64,000 bases of DNA from Photorhabdus cinerea (GCF_011189575.1 NZ_PUJW01000019.1:16782-80781), one strand, 5' to 3'; positions 26,435-34,517 are shown, counted from the first letter of the stretch. The notes: generated by a model from the letters alone, not told the origin. Made by a program: numbers and translations.

Positions 26435-26625
26435 CTATTTTAAATTCCAAACTGAATATTCTGGCATTTAGACAAAAACATCTAAGCGGCAATGCTCAGG
26501 AATATCATAGGATTCCCTATCTTTGTAGAAAACACGCGCATTGTTATTATCGATACCCTTAAGTTGCCAGTTCTGAAAACGTGTCGGTAAATGAGAGTGC
26601 TGAGATACCATCATACACACCTCAT
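26435..26625 (-). pseudogene. C-terminal remnant of a third tail-fibre gene
   Basis: Minus-strand translation reads EVC...QHSHLPTRFQNWQLKGID... FYKDRESYDIPEHCRLDVFV-stop-MPEYSVWNLK-stop. It aligns residue for residue with the C-terminus of the intact fibre gene at 38542 (EVCHRQHSHLPEKFQNWRLK, DIPEHCRLDICVQMPEDSLW, NLK). A glutamine codon has become TAA and there is a small insertion near the start, so it is dead. Only ~60 codons remain. Confidence 0.85.
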
Positions 26626-26873
26626 TCCATACCTACTCTATAGCTTGTGATATTACAGTTGATATATTCCACCCATAAAACAACCGCAGTTAAGCGATAT
26701 AATACTTGCCACAGTCCCATGACGGGATTAAGGTGACTGTGATGAAAATAATATCCATTGCATCATTGAAAACATTCTGAGAAAAACACCCAGATGCAAA
26801 ACAACCACCAAGGGCTTGGTTTGATGAGGCAAAAAACGCCTCATGGAACCGGCTGCTTATCAAAAAATCCACG
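26626..26873. other. Spacer between fibre remnant and second direct repeat
   Basis: No gene seen. Contains one hairpin, ATGAGGC-AAAAAAC-GCCTCAT (about 26824-26844), without a clear U-tract. Confidence 0.5.
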
Positions 26874-26945
26874 CAATTTTGTTTTATATACTAAACAAAA
26901 TAACCAATTTATAACAATTTGTCGCGGAGTATTTTACCTGTTATA
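26874..26945. repeat. Imperfect ~70-bp direct repeat, copy 2, with NadR-like box
   Basis: Matches 23020-23090 in the same orientation. The NadR operator is kept with one change, TGTTTT-ATATAC-TAAACA (26880-26897). No nadA sequence follows to its left, so only the upstream regulatory segment is duplicated. It precedes the adenylyltransferase gene by ~80 bp. Confidence 0.75.
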
Positions 26946-27024
26946 AGTTATTACATTACCTGCTAATTGATGAGATTAAGCTTACTCATCAATCATCACT
27001 AAAGTGAAATAGGAACTTCATATA

Positions 27025-27876
27025 ATGGAAGACCCAATAATCCTTCTGGAAAAAATCCTGACTTTTGCCCATAACGATCCCCGTATTGATACAGTTATCC
27101 AAACTGGTTCCCGTGCCAGAAACACACGTGTAGATAAATTCTCAGATCTAGATATAGAACTGATTGGTTCGGGAACAGATGAATTAACAGGCAACGATTT
27201 ATGGTTTAAACCGTTAGGTGACGTTATGGTTGCATTGCATCTGGCTAATGAAAAAGAGGGTGAACCAGATTGGCCAACTTGTCTGGTCGTTTTTAGTGGC
27301 GGTCGTAAGGTGGATTTCACCCTGGCAAGTGTCAAACGCCTGAAAGATATGAAACAGAGAGGCTTGGATGAACTCTATCAACGCGGCTATAAGGTCCTCC
27401 TTGATAAGACTGGCCTTACAAACGGGCTTCCTGAAATCACTCACCAATTGACTAAACCACATATTCCATCATCAGCAGAATTTAATGAAAACCTGCGCGA
27501 GTTCTGGTTTGAGGCAACACAAGTGCCTGTTTATATCGCTCGTGGTGATTTATGGCCTGCAAGAATGAGGGATAATGAGATGAAAGAATCATTGCTGGCA
27601 ATGATGGAGTGGTACGTCTCGATAAAAAGTGATGGAAAAACGAATGTCTGGTACAACGGCCATCATTTGCATGAGTGGTTACCTGAGAAGTTCAGCAAGC
27701 GTATTCAAGGGATTTTTGGCAGTTATGGCAAAGAAGAAGCGATACGAGCATTGCTGGAAACCACAGAGCTTTATACGGAGATTTCTACTGAAGTGGCAGA
27801 AATGAAGGGGTTTGAGTTCGATAGTGAGTTACCCAGTAAAGTCAGGAAGCATATTATGCAAGTTATTGGGAAGTAA
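27025..27876 (+). CDS. ANT(6)-like aminoglycoside 6-adenylyltransferase
   Basis: A 283-residue nucleotidyltransferase of the streptomycin adenylyltransferase (AadE/ANT(6)) family. The polymerase-beta-type active site is IQTGSRARNTRVDKFSDLDI, with GS at 28-29 and the metal-binding aspartates D41 and D43. Downstream landmarks are the W-rich stretch NLREFWFEATQVPVYIARGDLW and the HHLHEWLPEK region, as in this family. Members adenylylate streptomycin, but chromosomal relatives may have other substrates; resistance is not proven. It lies between the second direct repeat and the tRNA-Lys cluster, a typical insertion site for acquired genes. Confidence 0.85.
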   Translation: MEDPIILLEKILTFAHNDPRIDTVIQTGSRARNTRVDKFSDLDIELIGSGTDELTGNDLWFKPLGDVMVALHLANEKEGEPDWPTCLVVFSGGRKVDFTLASVKRLKDMKQRGLDELYQRGYKVLLDKTGLTNGLPEITHQLTKPHIPSSAEFNENLREFWFEATQVPVYIARGDLWPARMRDNEMKESLLAMMEWYVSIKSDGKTNVWYNGHHLHEWLPEKFSKRIQGIFGSYGKEEAIRALLETTELYTEISTEVAEMKGFEFDSELPSKVRKHIMQVIGK

Positions 27877-27919
27877 GCTTTAAGGTAGTAAGGAGTATAA
27901 AACTACTGAGCGCGTTGTT

Positions 27920-27993
27920 GTCTCGCTTCGCTCGGCTCGAGCCTGCGACCATTAATTAAAAATCAACTGCTCTACCGACTGAACTAACGACCC
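27920..27993 (-). pseudogene. Truncated tRNA-Lys pseudogene
   Basis: The 5' acceptor, D and anticodon parts of tRNA-Lys are recognisable on the minus strand (the TTT anticodon loop is altered, ATTTTTAAT), but the T arm and 3' acceptor are replaced by a GC-rich hairpin module (TTGTCTCGCTTCGCTCGGCTCGA). No intact cloverleaf can form. Confidence 0.75.
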
Positions 27994-28029
27994 ATCTAGG
28001 AGAATTTGTTTTTGACCGAAGCTTTAAGA

Positions 28030-28170
28030 TGGTGGGTCGTGCAGGATGACTCGGCCTATGGCCTCGCCCTTCGGGCCAGCGCTTTACGCGCTGTTGTCTC
28101 GCTTCGCTCGGCTCGAACCTGCGACCCATTGATTAAAAGTCAACTACTCTACCAGCTGTGCTAACAATCT
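28030..28170 (-). pseudogene. tRNA-Lys pseudogene split by a multi-hairpin insertion
   Basis: The 3' end (TGGTGGGTCGTGCAGGAT on the plus strand) matches the intact genes. Then ~65 bp intervene inside the T arm before AACCTGCGACC resumes. The insert is a chain of short palindromes: GGCC-TAT-GGCC, GCCC-TTC-GGGC, CAGCGC-TTTAC-GCGCTG and the CGCTTCGCTCG motif. The 5' acceptor is also mutated (AACAATCT for AACGACCC). Confidence 0.8.
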
Positions 28171-28206
28171 ATTCAGGGGAATCTGTTTTTGAATGAAGCT
28201 TTAAGA

Positions 28207-28282
28207 TGGTGGGTCGTGCAGGATTCGAACCTGCGACCAATTGATTAAAAGTCAACTGCTCTACCGACTGAGCTAACGACCC
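28207..28282 (-). tRNA. tRNA-Lys (anticodon TTT)
   Basis: 76 nt with encoded CCA. Minus strand: GGGTCGTTAGCTCAGTCGGT... CTTTTAAT anticodon loop ...GGTTCGAATCC T arm ...CGACCCACCA. Nearly identical to E. coli tRNA-Lys; in E. coli the lysT/valT cluster lies at this same place between nadA and ybgF. Confidence 0.97.
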
Positions 28283-28318
28283 ATCTGGGGAAATTTGTTT
28301 TTGAATGGAGCTTCGAGA

Positions 28319-28394
28319 TGGTGGGTCGTGCAGGATTCGAACCTGCGACCAATTGATTAAAAGTCAACTGCTCTACCGACTGAGCTAACGACCC
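28319..28394 (-). tRNA. tRNA-Lys (anticodon TTT), second copy
   Basis: Same 76-nt sequence as the copy at 28207, with encoded CCA, 36 bp upstream of it in transcription order. The spacer TCTGGGGAAATTTGTTTTTGAA is also repeated after the broken copies, showing tandem duplication. Confidence 0.97.
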
Positions 28395-28541
28395 ATCTTG
28401 TGACTTCTCTCGGCAACGGCGGCATATATTACTGATTTCTCAGAACAACGCAACGATTATTTTTTCAAATTACGTTTAAATGCTTACTAAACACTCAATC
28501 AACCCCGAAAACGTGTTAATACGCCCTTCCGGGGCCAATAA

Positions 28542-29309
28542 TTACAGCGTAGAAAGCTTTTTTTCAGCCAATTTAGCTGCGTTCGAACCAGGATATTGCT
28601 TCATAACCTGCTGGTAAACAGATCTCGCTTTATCCTTCTGTCCCTTGTCCTGCATGATTAAACCAACTTTGTAAAGCGATTCACCACTCTTCTGTGACTT
28701 CGGATGCTCTTTTACTACCGTAGCAAAGTAGTAAGCAGCTTCGTCTTTCTTACCCTTGTTATAGTGAAGTTGACCTAACCAATAATTAGCATTAGGTATA
28801 TAACTCGACTTCGGGTAATTCTTTACAAAGCTCTGAAAAGAAACAATCGCTTTATCATATTCTTTGGTATTCACTGCCAAGTGAACAGCTGCATCATAAT
28901 CGCCTTTCTCGCTGCCAGTGCTGACAGATGAAGATGCTCGATTGCTACTATTACTTGCAGTTGAAGAAGGAGGGGCCGCCGTAGGTTTACTGTCTGAGGA
29001 ACCAGTAACGCCTTCTAGTTGCTGATAAATATCTTTCTGCCGCTCTATAACTTGATTAAGCTGATACTGGTTCTCCTGAATCTGACCACGGAGCATGTCA
29101 ATATCACGCTGAGAATCGGCGAGTTGTTGCTGAAGCTGAGTTAACAGTTGGCTGTGAGCGTTGGAAATACGCTCTAATTGGGTAAGGCGCTCATCGGTAG
29201 AACCTGAGCCGACATTACTGATTGGCGCTTGGGCAATAGCGGCCCAAGGAACCGCTACGCCAACCAGTAACGACAGACCCAAAAAATGATGTCTGAAGTT
29301 ACTGTTCAT
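28542..29309 (-). CDS. cpoB: Cell division coordinator CpoB (YbgF)
   Basis: Periplasmic protein that binds TolA and couples Tol-Pal constriction with PBP1B activity. The 255-residue precursor has a signal peptide (~26 residues, cleaved after AIAQA-type site), a trimeric coiled coil (~37-95, ERLTQLERISNAHSQLLTQL...), a low-complexity Ser/Thr linker, and three TPRs (~135-255: YDAAVHLAVNTKEYDKAI, YIPNANYWLGQLHYNKG, GESLYKVGLIMQDKGQ). Last gene of tolQRAB-pal-cpoB, ten bp after pal. Confidence 0.95.
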   Translation of the reverse strand: MNSNFRHHFLGLSLLVGVAVPWAAIAQAPISNVGSGSTDERLTQLERISNAHSQLLTQLQQQLADSQRDIDMLRGQIQENQYQLNQVIERQKDIYQQLEGVTGSSDSKPTAAPPSSTASNSSNRASSSVSTGSEKGDYDAAVHLAVNTKEYDKAIVSFQSFVKNYPKSSYIPNANYWLGQLHYNKGKKDEAAYYFATVVKEHPKSQKSGESLYKVGLIMQDKGQKDKARSVYQQVMKQYPGSNAAKLAEKKLSTL

Positions 29310-29318
29310 GAACTACTC

Positions 29319-29819
29319 TTAATATGCCAGTACTGCGCGACGGTTTTTAGCATAAGCTGCTTCGTCGTGACCCAGTACAGCAGGTTTTTCTTTACCGTAA
29401 GAGACGATAGAGATTTGCTCACCGGAAACGCCTTTACCTTGCAGGTACATTTTTACTGCATTAGCACGGCGTTCACCTAATGCGATGTTGTACTCTGGAG
29501 TACCACGTTCGTCAGCATGGCCTTCTACAACAACTTTATAAGATGGGTTGCTGCGCAGGAATGCTGCGTGAGCGTCTAACAGCTGAGAAAAATCTGAGCT
29601 GATGTCGTATTTGTCAAAACCAAAATATACGATGTTGTTGTTTTGCAGCTCTTGCATTTGCTGACGAGCTAATTCCTCTGCTGACAGACCCGCATTAGTT
29701 TCGTTAACAGTGCCTACACCAGTCTGATCGTTATCAGCATTCTTGTTAGAACTACACGCTGCTACGGCCATAACTGGTAAAGCTAACATCAGCCCTTTTA
29801 GCACTTTGTTCAGTTGCAT
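29319..29819 (-). CDS. pal: Peptidoglycan-associated lipoprotein
   Basis: Outer-membrane lipoprotein that tethers the outer membrane to peptidoglycan and binds TolB. From ATG 29817-29819 (AAGGA eight bases upstream) it has 166 residues: signal peptide MQLNKVLKGLMLALPVMAVA with lipobox AAC-S, a flexible linker, and the OmpA-like domain (VYFGFDKYDIS, VVVEGHADERGTPEYNIALG, RANAVKMYL). A longer reading frame upstream lacks a suitable ribosome-binding site and would bury the signal. Confidence 0.96.
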   Translation of the reverse strand: MQLNKVLKGLMLALPVMAVAACSSNKNADNDQTGVGTVNETNAGLSAEELARQQMQELQNNNIVYFGFDKYDISSDFSQLLDAHAAFLRSNPSYKVVVEGHADERGTPEYNIALGERRANAVKMYLQGKGVSGEQISIVSYGKEKPAVLGHDEAAYAKNRRAVLAY

Positions 29820-29861
29820 CTCTTTGATCCTTTTAAAGTTTGCCATACATATTATTATGCA

Positions 29862-31154
29862 TCACAGATACGGCGACCAGGCAGGGAATTTTACCTGTCC
29901 ATCGGTTGCCGGAAGACGCGCTTTGAAACGCCCGTCAGTCGAAACTAGCTGCAATACAGTCCCCAACCCTTGGGTGGAGCTATAAATCACCATAGTGCCG
30001 TTAGGTGCGATACTCGGCGTTTCATCCAGGAACGTATCCGTCAAAATTTGAACGGACCCCGTTGCCAGATCTTGTTTAGCAATGTGCTGCTTACCACTCT
30101 CTGAGCTGACCATCAACACAAAACTACCATCTGCACTAACATCAGCATCCTGGTTTTGTGTGCCTTCCCAAGTGAGGCGCTGCGGAGCACCGCCATTAAT
30201 ATTGACTTTATATAACTGCGGACGGCCACCCTGATCAGAGGTATAAACCAATGTCTGGTTATCCGGCATCCAACTTGGCTCAGTATTGTTACTGCGACCA
30301 TCCGTAACCTGACGGATCTGAGCTGAACCCAAATCCATCACGTAAAGATTCAAACTACCCGATTTAGACAGAGCAAAGGCCAGTTTGCTGCCATCAGGCG
30401 AAAATGCAGGTGCTCCATTATGACGCGGGAATGAAGCAATCTGACGTACCTCACCACTCGCCAAGGTCTGGATAACCAAGGCAGAACGTCCACTTTCAAA
30501 TGTCACATAAGCCAGTTTAGCGCCATCAGGAGACCATGCCGGTGACATCAACGGTTCTGGCGAACGGTGAACAGTGAACTGGTTGTAACCATCGTAATCA
30601 GATACACGCAGTTCATACGGATATTTACCGCCATTAGTCTTTACAATGTAAGCCAGACGAGTACGGAATGCGCCTTTGATGCCCGTCAGTTTTTCAAATA
30701 CTTGATCACTGGCTGTATGCGCCGCATAACGCAACCACTGTTTGGTCACTTTAAATTGATCCTGAGCAAGCACCGTACCCGGAGCACTCGCAGTATCAAC
30801 CAATTGATAAGAGATTAAAAAACCACCATCCGCACTTGGTTGGATCTGCCCAACAACAACAGCATCAATCCCCAACGCCGACCACGCAGCAGGTGTCACC
30901 TCAGATGCCGTCGTTGGTTGCTGTGGCATACGGCTAGCATCAATAGGGTTAAATTTACCGCTGTTGCGAAGATCGGCCCCAACGATCACCCCAATCTCTT
31001 CCGGTGCATTACCCGCTCCAGTCCATTTAAAGGGTACAACGCCAATAGGACGTGCAGAATCGACACCTTGGGTGATCTCGATACGAACTTCTGCGTAAGC
31101 AACCGTGGCCCACAACATTAAAATGCCTAGTACTACTTTAAAAGCCTGCCTCAT
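29862..31154 (-). CDS. tolB: Tol-Pal periplasmic protein TolB
   Basis: Periplasmic protein linking TolA and Pal. From ATG 31152-31154 (GGGAGAG upstream) it has 430 residues as in E. coli: signal peptide ending AYA, then EVRIEITQGVDSARPIGVVP, an alpha/beta domain (to ~165) and a six-bladed beta-propeller (~170-430; SPAWSPDGAKLAYVTF, GAPAFSPDGSKLAFALS, EPSWMPDNQTLVYTSD). The end AWSPYL is conserved. A GTG six codons upstream is in frame but less suited. The gap to tolA contains an ERIC element. Confidence 0.96.
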   Translation of the reverse strand: MRQAFKVVLGILMLWATVAYAEVRIEITQGVDSARPIGVVPFKWTGAGNAPEEIGVIVGADLRNSGKFNPIDASRMPQQPTTASEVTPAAWSALGIDAVVVGQIQPSADGGFLISYQLVDTASAPGTVLAQDQFKVTKQWLRYAAHTASDQVFEKLTGIKGAFRTRLAYIVKTNGGKYPYELRVSDYDGYNQFTVHRSPEPLMSPAWSPDGAKLAYVTFESGRSALVIQTLASGEVRQIASFPRHNGAPAFSPDGSKLAFALSKSGSLNLYVMDLGSAQIRQVTDGRSNNTEPSWMPDNQTLVYTSDQGGRPQLYKVNINGGAPQRLTWEGTQNQDADVSADGSFVLMVSSESGKQHIAKQDLATGSVQILTDTFLDETPSIAPNGTMVIYSSTQGLGTVLQLVSTDGRFKARLPATDGQVKFPAWSPYL

Positions 31155-31230
31155 TAATCTCTCCCTTATCACGATGGAATAGTCGCAATAATTCGCAGAA
31201 TATTAACAAACGTCAACAAACAAAACTAGA

Positions 31231-31357
31231 TATACCCGTTATCTTTCAAGTTGCCTCTTTGTTGGCTGCACTCGTTCACCCCGGCCACATAGTTAGCTAT
31301 GCTCCCGGGGATTCACTCCCTTGCCGTCGCGAAGCATCTTGAAATCCATAGGGTATA
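31231..31357. repeat. ERIC element, full length (127 bp), between tolA and tolB
   Basis: Begins TATACCCGTTATCTTTCAAG and ends CCATAGGGTATA; contains TGCTCCCGGGGATTCACTCC. Transcribed as part of the tol operon, so its long hairpin would form in the tolA-tolB mRNA. Confidence 0.92.
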
Positions 31358-31411
31358 GCTTAATCACATTGAATGGTTTTGTTTGTTATTAATAATCTCT
31401 CAATAACAACC

Positions 31412-32428
31412 TTATTGAGGTTTGAAATCAAGCGGCGCGTTTTTAAACGCTTCGTAAACCTCTTTGCTTGGCGGTTTCGGAATTTTCGCTTGTTTAGCCG
31501 CCGCTACCGCCGCTTGACACAACGCCTGATCACCCCCCTCTGACTTTACATCAATTAACAAGCCATCAGGAGCAAGTTTAATCCGTAATGTACAGGTACG
31601 CCCACGATACATGCTTGGATCGTAAAACTTATTCTGTATCGCTATCTGGATCTGCCCCAGATAGTTATTAATGTCGGCATTTGAAGCGCCACTTTTCTTG
31701 CCGCCACCTTTACCTGCAGCAGAAGCCCCTCCTTGCTGTTTCGGTGCATTGGAAGTTAAGCCACCCAGTAAGTCATCAACTTCACTTGTCTGTTTAGCGG
31801 CTTGCGCAGCCGCTTTTTTCTTGGCGTCAGCTTCGGCCTTGACTTTAGCCTTTGCATCTGCTTCCGCCTTAGCTTTTGCTTCTTCTGCCGCTTTTTGTTT
31901 AGCCACAGCCGCTTCAGCTTCTTTTTTAGCTTCAGCCTCGGCTTTCTCCTGCATTTCAGACTGCTCTTTAATCAGCCTTTCTTTTTCAGCTTTAGCTTTG
32001 GCCGCCGCTTCTTCTGCCAGTTTTTGCTCTTCACGGGCTTTTTTCGCTGCTTCCTCAGCTTGCTTTTTCTGTTCTGCCGCAGCCTGTTGCGCTTTAATTC
32101 GTTCTTCTTCTACCGCTTTCAGACGCTCCTGCTCTTCCGCCTGTTTTTCTCTTAATTCAGTTGCTTGCTGCTCCGCTTTCTTCTTGCGTAACTCTTCTGC
32201 ACGTTTAGCATCAGCCTGTTGTTGCTGTTGCTGATTGTACTGTTGTACTACCGCATTCGGATCGACCATAACAGCATCAATAACAGAACCATCCTGTCCG
32301 CCGCCGCCCATTTCGGTTTTTTGCGTCAGGGAACCCCAAATAAGCAACCCTATCAAAATGATATGTAATACAACCGAAACGATAACGGCGCGATTTAGCT
32401 TATTGTTTTGTTCGCTTGTCTTTCCCAC
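31412..32428 (-). CDS. tolA: Tol-Pal energy-transducing protein TolA
   Basis: Inner-membrane protein spanning the periplasm from TolQR to TolB/Pal. Domain I: an N-terminal membrane segment (residues ~14-34, VIVSVVLHIILIGLLIW). Domain II: a long alanine/lysine/glutamate-rich helix (~65-215). Domain III (~235-338): SNADINNYLGQIQIAIQNKFY, RTCTLRIKLAPDG, ALCQAAVAAAKQAKIPKPP. 338 residues against 421 in E. coli; the difference is a shorter domain II. Start GTG, as in E. coli. The repetitive coding creates long antisense open frames that are not genes. Confidence 0.96.
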   Translation of the reverse strand: MGKTSEQNNKLNRAVIVSVVLHIILIGLLIWGSLTQKTEMGGGGQDGSVIDAVMVDPNAVVQQYNQQQQQQADAKRAEELRKKKAEQQATELREKQAEEQERLKAVEEERIKAQQAAAEQKKQAEEAAKKAREEQKLAEEAAAKAKAEKERLIKEQSEMQEKAEAEAKKEAEAAVAKQKAAEEAKAKAEADAKAKVKAEADAKKKAAAQAAKQTSEVDDLLGGLTSNAPKQQGGASAAGKGGGKKSGASNADINNYLGQIQIAIQNKFYDPSMYRGRTCTLRIKLAPDGLLIDVKSEGGDQALCQAAVAAAKQAKIPKPPSKEVYEAFKNAPLDFKPQ

Positions 32429-32474
32429 GCTCGATATCCAAAACTTTAAATGACAGCAATAATTCCGGCCAAAC

Positions 32475-32900
32475 TCAGATAGGCTGAGTCATTAAGCCAA
32501 CGGATTTCACACCTGCCCGATGCAACATATTCAATGCCTTAATAATCTCATCGTAAGGCACCTCTTTTGAACCACCAATCAAAAAAACGGTCTTCGGGTT
32601 CTCTTTTATCCGCGCCTGTGCTTCTGCAATAATCTGCGGCTCAGGTAATAATTCCAATCGTTCATGGTTAACCACCATGGTGTACTGACCAACACCAGAA
32701 ACTTCCACTATTACCGGTGGGTTGTCCGAACTGGAAACCGTTTTGGAATCTACCGCATCGGGTAGATCAACTTCTACGCTTTGAGTGATAATCGGTGCTG
32801 TTGCCATAAAAATAAGCAATAGAACCAGCAACACGTCCAGTAAGGGAACGATATTGATTTCGGATTTCAGCTCACGCTTGCGACTACGAGTACGCGCCAT
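32475..32900 (-). CDS. tolR: Tol-Pal stator protein TolR
   Basis: Inner-membrane ExbD/TolR protein, 141 residues: cytoplasmic start MARTRSRKRELKSEINIVPL, one membrane segment with the proton-pathway aspartate in PLLDVLLVLLLIFMAT, and a periplasmic domain ending VKSVGLMTQPI. Works with TolQ as proton-driven motor for TolA. Lies 14 bp after tolQ and 46 bp before tolA. Confidence 0.97.
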   Translation of the reverse strand: MARTRSRKRELKSEINIVPLLDVLLVLLLIFMATAPIITQSVEVDLPDAVDSKTVSSSDNPPVIVEVSGVGQYTMVVNHERLELLPEPQIIAEAQARIKENPKTVFLIGGSKEVPYDEIIKALNMLHRAGVKSVGLMTQPI

Positions 32901-32914
32901 AGCCTCTCCCCTTA

Positions 32915-33610
32915 CTATTTGTTCTCAGCTTTATTTTCAACAGCGAAAGCTTGACGATGCAAAATAGCCAGAAACTCTTCCATAAAGTTATCGTAATTTT
33001 GCTCCAGCTTATTAACACGTTGATTCAGGCGGTTGTATGCCATAACTGCCGGAATCGCCGCAAACAGACCAATCGCCGTTGCAATCAACGCTTCCGCAAT
33101 ACCCGGTGCTACCATCTGAAGAGTGGCCTGTTTTACCGCACCTAACGCGATAAATGCATGCATAATTCCCCAAACCGTACCAAACAAACCGATATATGGG
33201 CTTATTGAGCCAACCGTACCCAAGAATGGAATATGGCTTTCCAACGTTTCTAATTCACGGTTCATAGAAATACGCATTGCACGTGAAGCCCCTGTTACCA
33301 CCGCTTCTGGTACATGATTATTTGCATGGTGCAAACGGGCAAATTCTTTGAAACCAGAATAAAAGATTTGTTCCGTTCCACCTAATGAATCTCGACGCGA
33401 CTGACTTTCCTTATACAAGCGTGATAATTCAATACCCGACCAGAATTTGTCCTCAAATGCTTCCGCTTCACGAGTTGCAGCATTGAGAATTTTGGTCCTT
33501 TGAATAATGATTGCCCATGAAGCAATGGAAAAGCAGATCAAAATAAGCATGATCAGCTGTACCAAAAGGCCCGCCTTCAGGAATAAATCAAGAATATTCA
33601 TGTCAGTCAC
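32915..33610 (-). CDS. tolQ: Tol-Pal proton channel protein TolQ
   Basis: Inner-membrane ExbB/TolQ/MotA-type protein of 231 residues with three membrane segments (~17-39, ~135-160, ~170-195) and the conserved THR/TM2 region FLGTVGSISPYIGLFGTVWG and ALIATAIGLFAAIPAVMAYN. GTG start, as in E. coli; it overlaps the ybgC stop by 4 nt. First Tol protein after ybgC in the operon. Confidence 0.97.
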   Translation of the reverse strand: MTDMNILDLFLKAGLLVQLIMLILICFSIASWAIIIQRTKILNAATREAEAFEDKFWSGIELSRLYKESQSRRDSLGGTEQIFYSGFKEFARLHHANNHVPEAVVTGASRAMRISMNRELETLESHIPFLGTVGSISPYIGLFGTVWGIMHAFIALGAVKQATLQMVAPGIAEALIATAIGLFAAIPAVMAYNRLNQRVNKLEQNYDNFMEEFLAILHRQAFAVENKAENK

Positions 33611-34011
33611 TGCTTAAACTCCGAGACAATAGACTTTGGAAACGCAATCGGCTTCATTTGAGAGGTATTCACGCAAGCAACTAACACTTCTGCGCTGTTA
33701 AGAACTTTTCCGTTACTATCAACAATCCGTTGAATAAATGTCAAAGATGCTCTACGAATATCCGTAATTTCACTCTGAACCTCCAACAGATCATCAAGCC
33801 GGGCCGGAGCATGGTAATCAACCACTATCCGCCGAACAACAAATGCAATTTGTTCATCAAGTAAATGCAGTTGATGAATGCCATGCTGGCGTAGCATCTC
33901 TGTACGTGCTCTTTCATAAAAGGCAACATAACGGGCGTTATAAACTACCCCACCAGCATCTGTATCTTCGTAATAAACACGGACGGGCCAACGGAATAAC
34001 GTATTACTCAC
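33607..34011 (-). CDS. ybgC: Acyl-CoA thioesterase YbgC
   Basis: Hot-dog fold thioesterase of 134 residues at the head of the Tol-Pal operon. The active-site stretch is VYYEDTDAGGVVYNARYVAFYERARTE (in parts: YYEDTDAGGVVYNARY), with the catalytic Asp at D18 or so. E. coli YbgC hydrolyses acyl-CoAs and interacts with phospholipid-synthesis proteins. I take the GTG at 34009-34011 (MSNTLFRWP) with AGGA six bases upstream; a TTG two codons before is possible. Confidence 0.94.
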   Translation of the reverse strand: MSNTLFRWPVRVYYEDTDAGGVVYNARYVAFYERARTEMLRQHGIHQLHLLDEQIAFVVRRIVVDYHAPARLDDLLEVQSEITDIRRASLTFIQRIVDSNGKVLNSAEVLVACVNTSQMKPIAFPKSIVSEFKQ

Positions 34012-34083
34012 TTTCAATCCTATATAAGGCGAATTAACGCTGCCACTATACTCAAGACAATGCGGCTTTGGAATAATGTGCCA

Positions 34084-34114
34084 ATAAAAATTTTATGGGC
34101 TAAATAACCCATAA
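34084..34114 (-). terminator. Terminator of the cydABX-ybgE operon
   Basis: TTATGGG (34093-34099), 8-base loop, CCCATAA (34108-34114); on the minus strand it is followed by AATTTTTATTGG. Lies between ybgE and ybgC, beyond the ERIC element. Confidence 0.7.
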
Positions 34115-34143
34115 TATGCAGAGCTGGCTAACAGAAGAGTTGA

Positions 34144-34270
34144 TATACCTGTTATCTTTCAAGTTGCCTCTTTGTTGGCGGCACTCACTCACCCCGGTCA
34201 CAGAGTTATCTATGCTCCCGGGGATTCGCTCCCTGGCCGTCGCGATGCATCTTGAAATCTATTGGGTATA
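34144..34270. repeat. ERIC element, full length (127 bp), inserted in the 3' end of ybgE
   Basis: Begins TATACCTGTTATCTTTCAAG and ends CTATTGGGTATA, with the core GCTCCCGGGGATTCGCTCC. About half of it (34206-34270) is read as the last ~21 codons of ybgE. Confidence 0.93.
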
Positions 34271-34517
34271 AGCCCCAAATCAAAATTAAAAATGCCGGCA
34301 GAGGGCAGAAAAAGATACGCCAGACGATACTTCTTGGACGAAAACCTATCCCGAAAGTAACACCTGTGCATACAGCCCATATCAGCAAAATACCTTGCCA
34401 AATGTGCAATGAGCTAGTATTGGCTGCAAAACATGCTGGCCCCCAAAATACACAAGAAGCAAGCACTAATGCCAGAATAAGGATAAGGCCCTTTACAGAG
34501 CCTTTATCCATCAACAT
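34206..34517 (-). CDS. ybgE: Cyd operon protein YbgE with ERIC-derived C-terminus
   Basis: Small inner-membrane protein of the cytochrome bd operon, function unsettled. Residues 1-~83 match E. coli YbgE: a first membrane segment (GLILILALVLASCVFWGP), HIWQGILLIWAVCTGV, GFRPRSIVW and CPLPAFLILIWGL. E. coli YbgE ends shortly after this point with a phenylalanine run. Here the frame enters an ERIC element and continues with YPIDFKMHRDGQGANPREHR before a stop. The ATG overlaps the cydX stop (TAATG). Confidence 0.88.
   Translation of the reverse strand: MLMDKGSVKGLILILALVLASCVFWGPACFAANTSSLHIWQGILLIWAVCTGVTFGIGFRPRSIVWRIFFCPLPAFLILIWGLYPIDFKMHRDGQGANPREHR

Noticed and set aside
31671..32234. Long plus-strand open frame opposite tolA
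   Set aside because: Shadow of the Ala/Lys/Glu-rich coiled-coil coding; product is Ala/Ser/Phe repeats without a start signal.
21766..34270. CRISPR array from repeated ~127-bp units
   Set aside because: Four widely spaced ERIC elements, no spacers or regular period.
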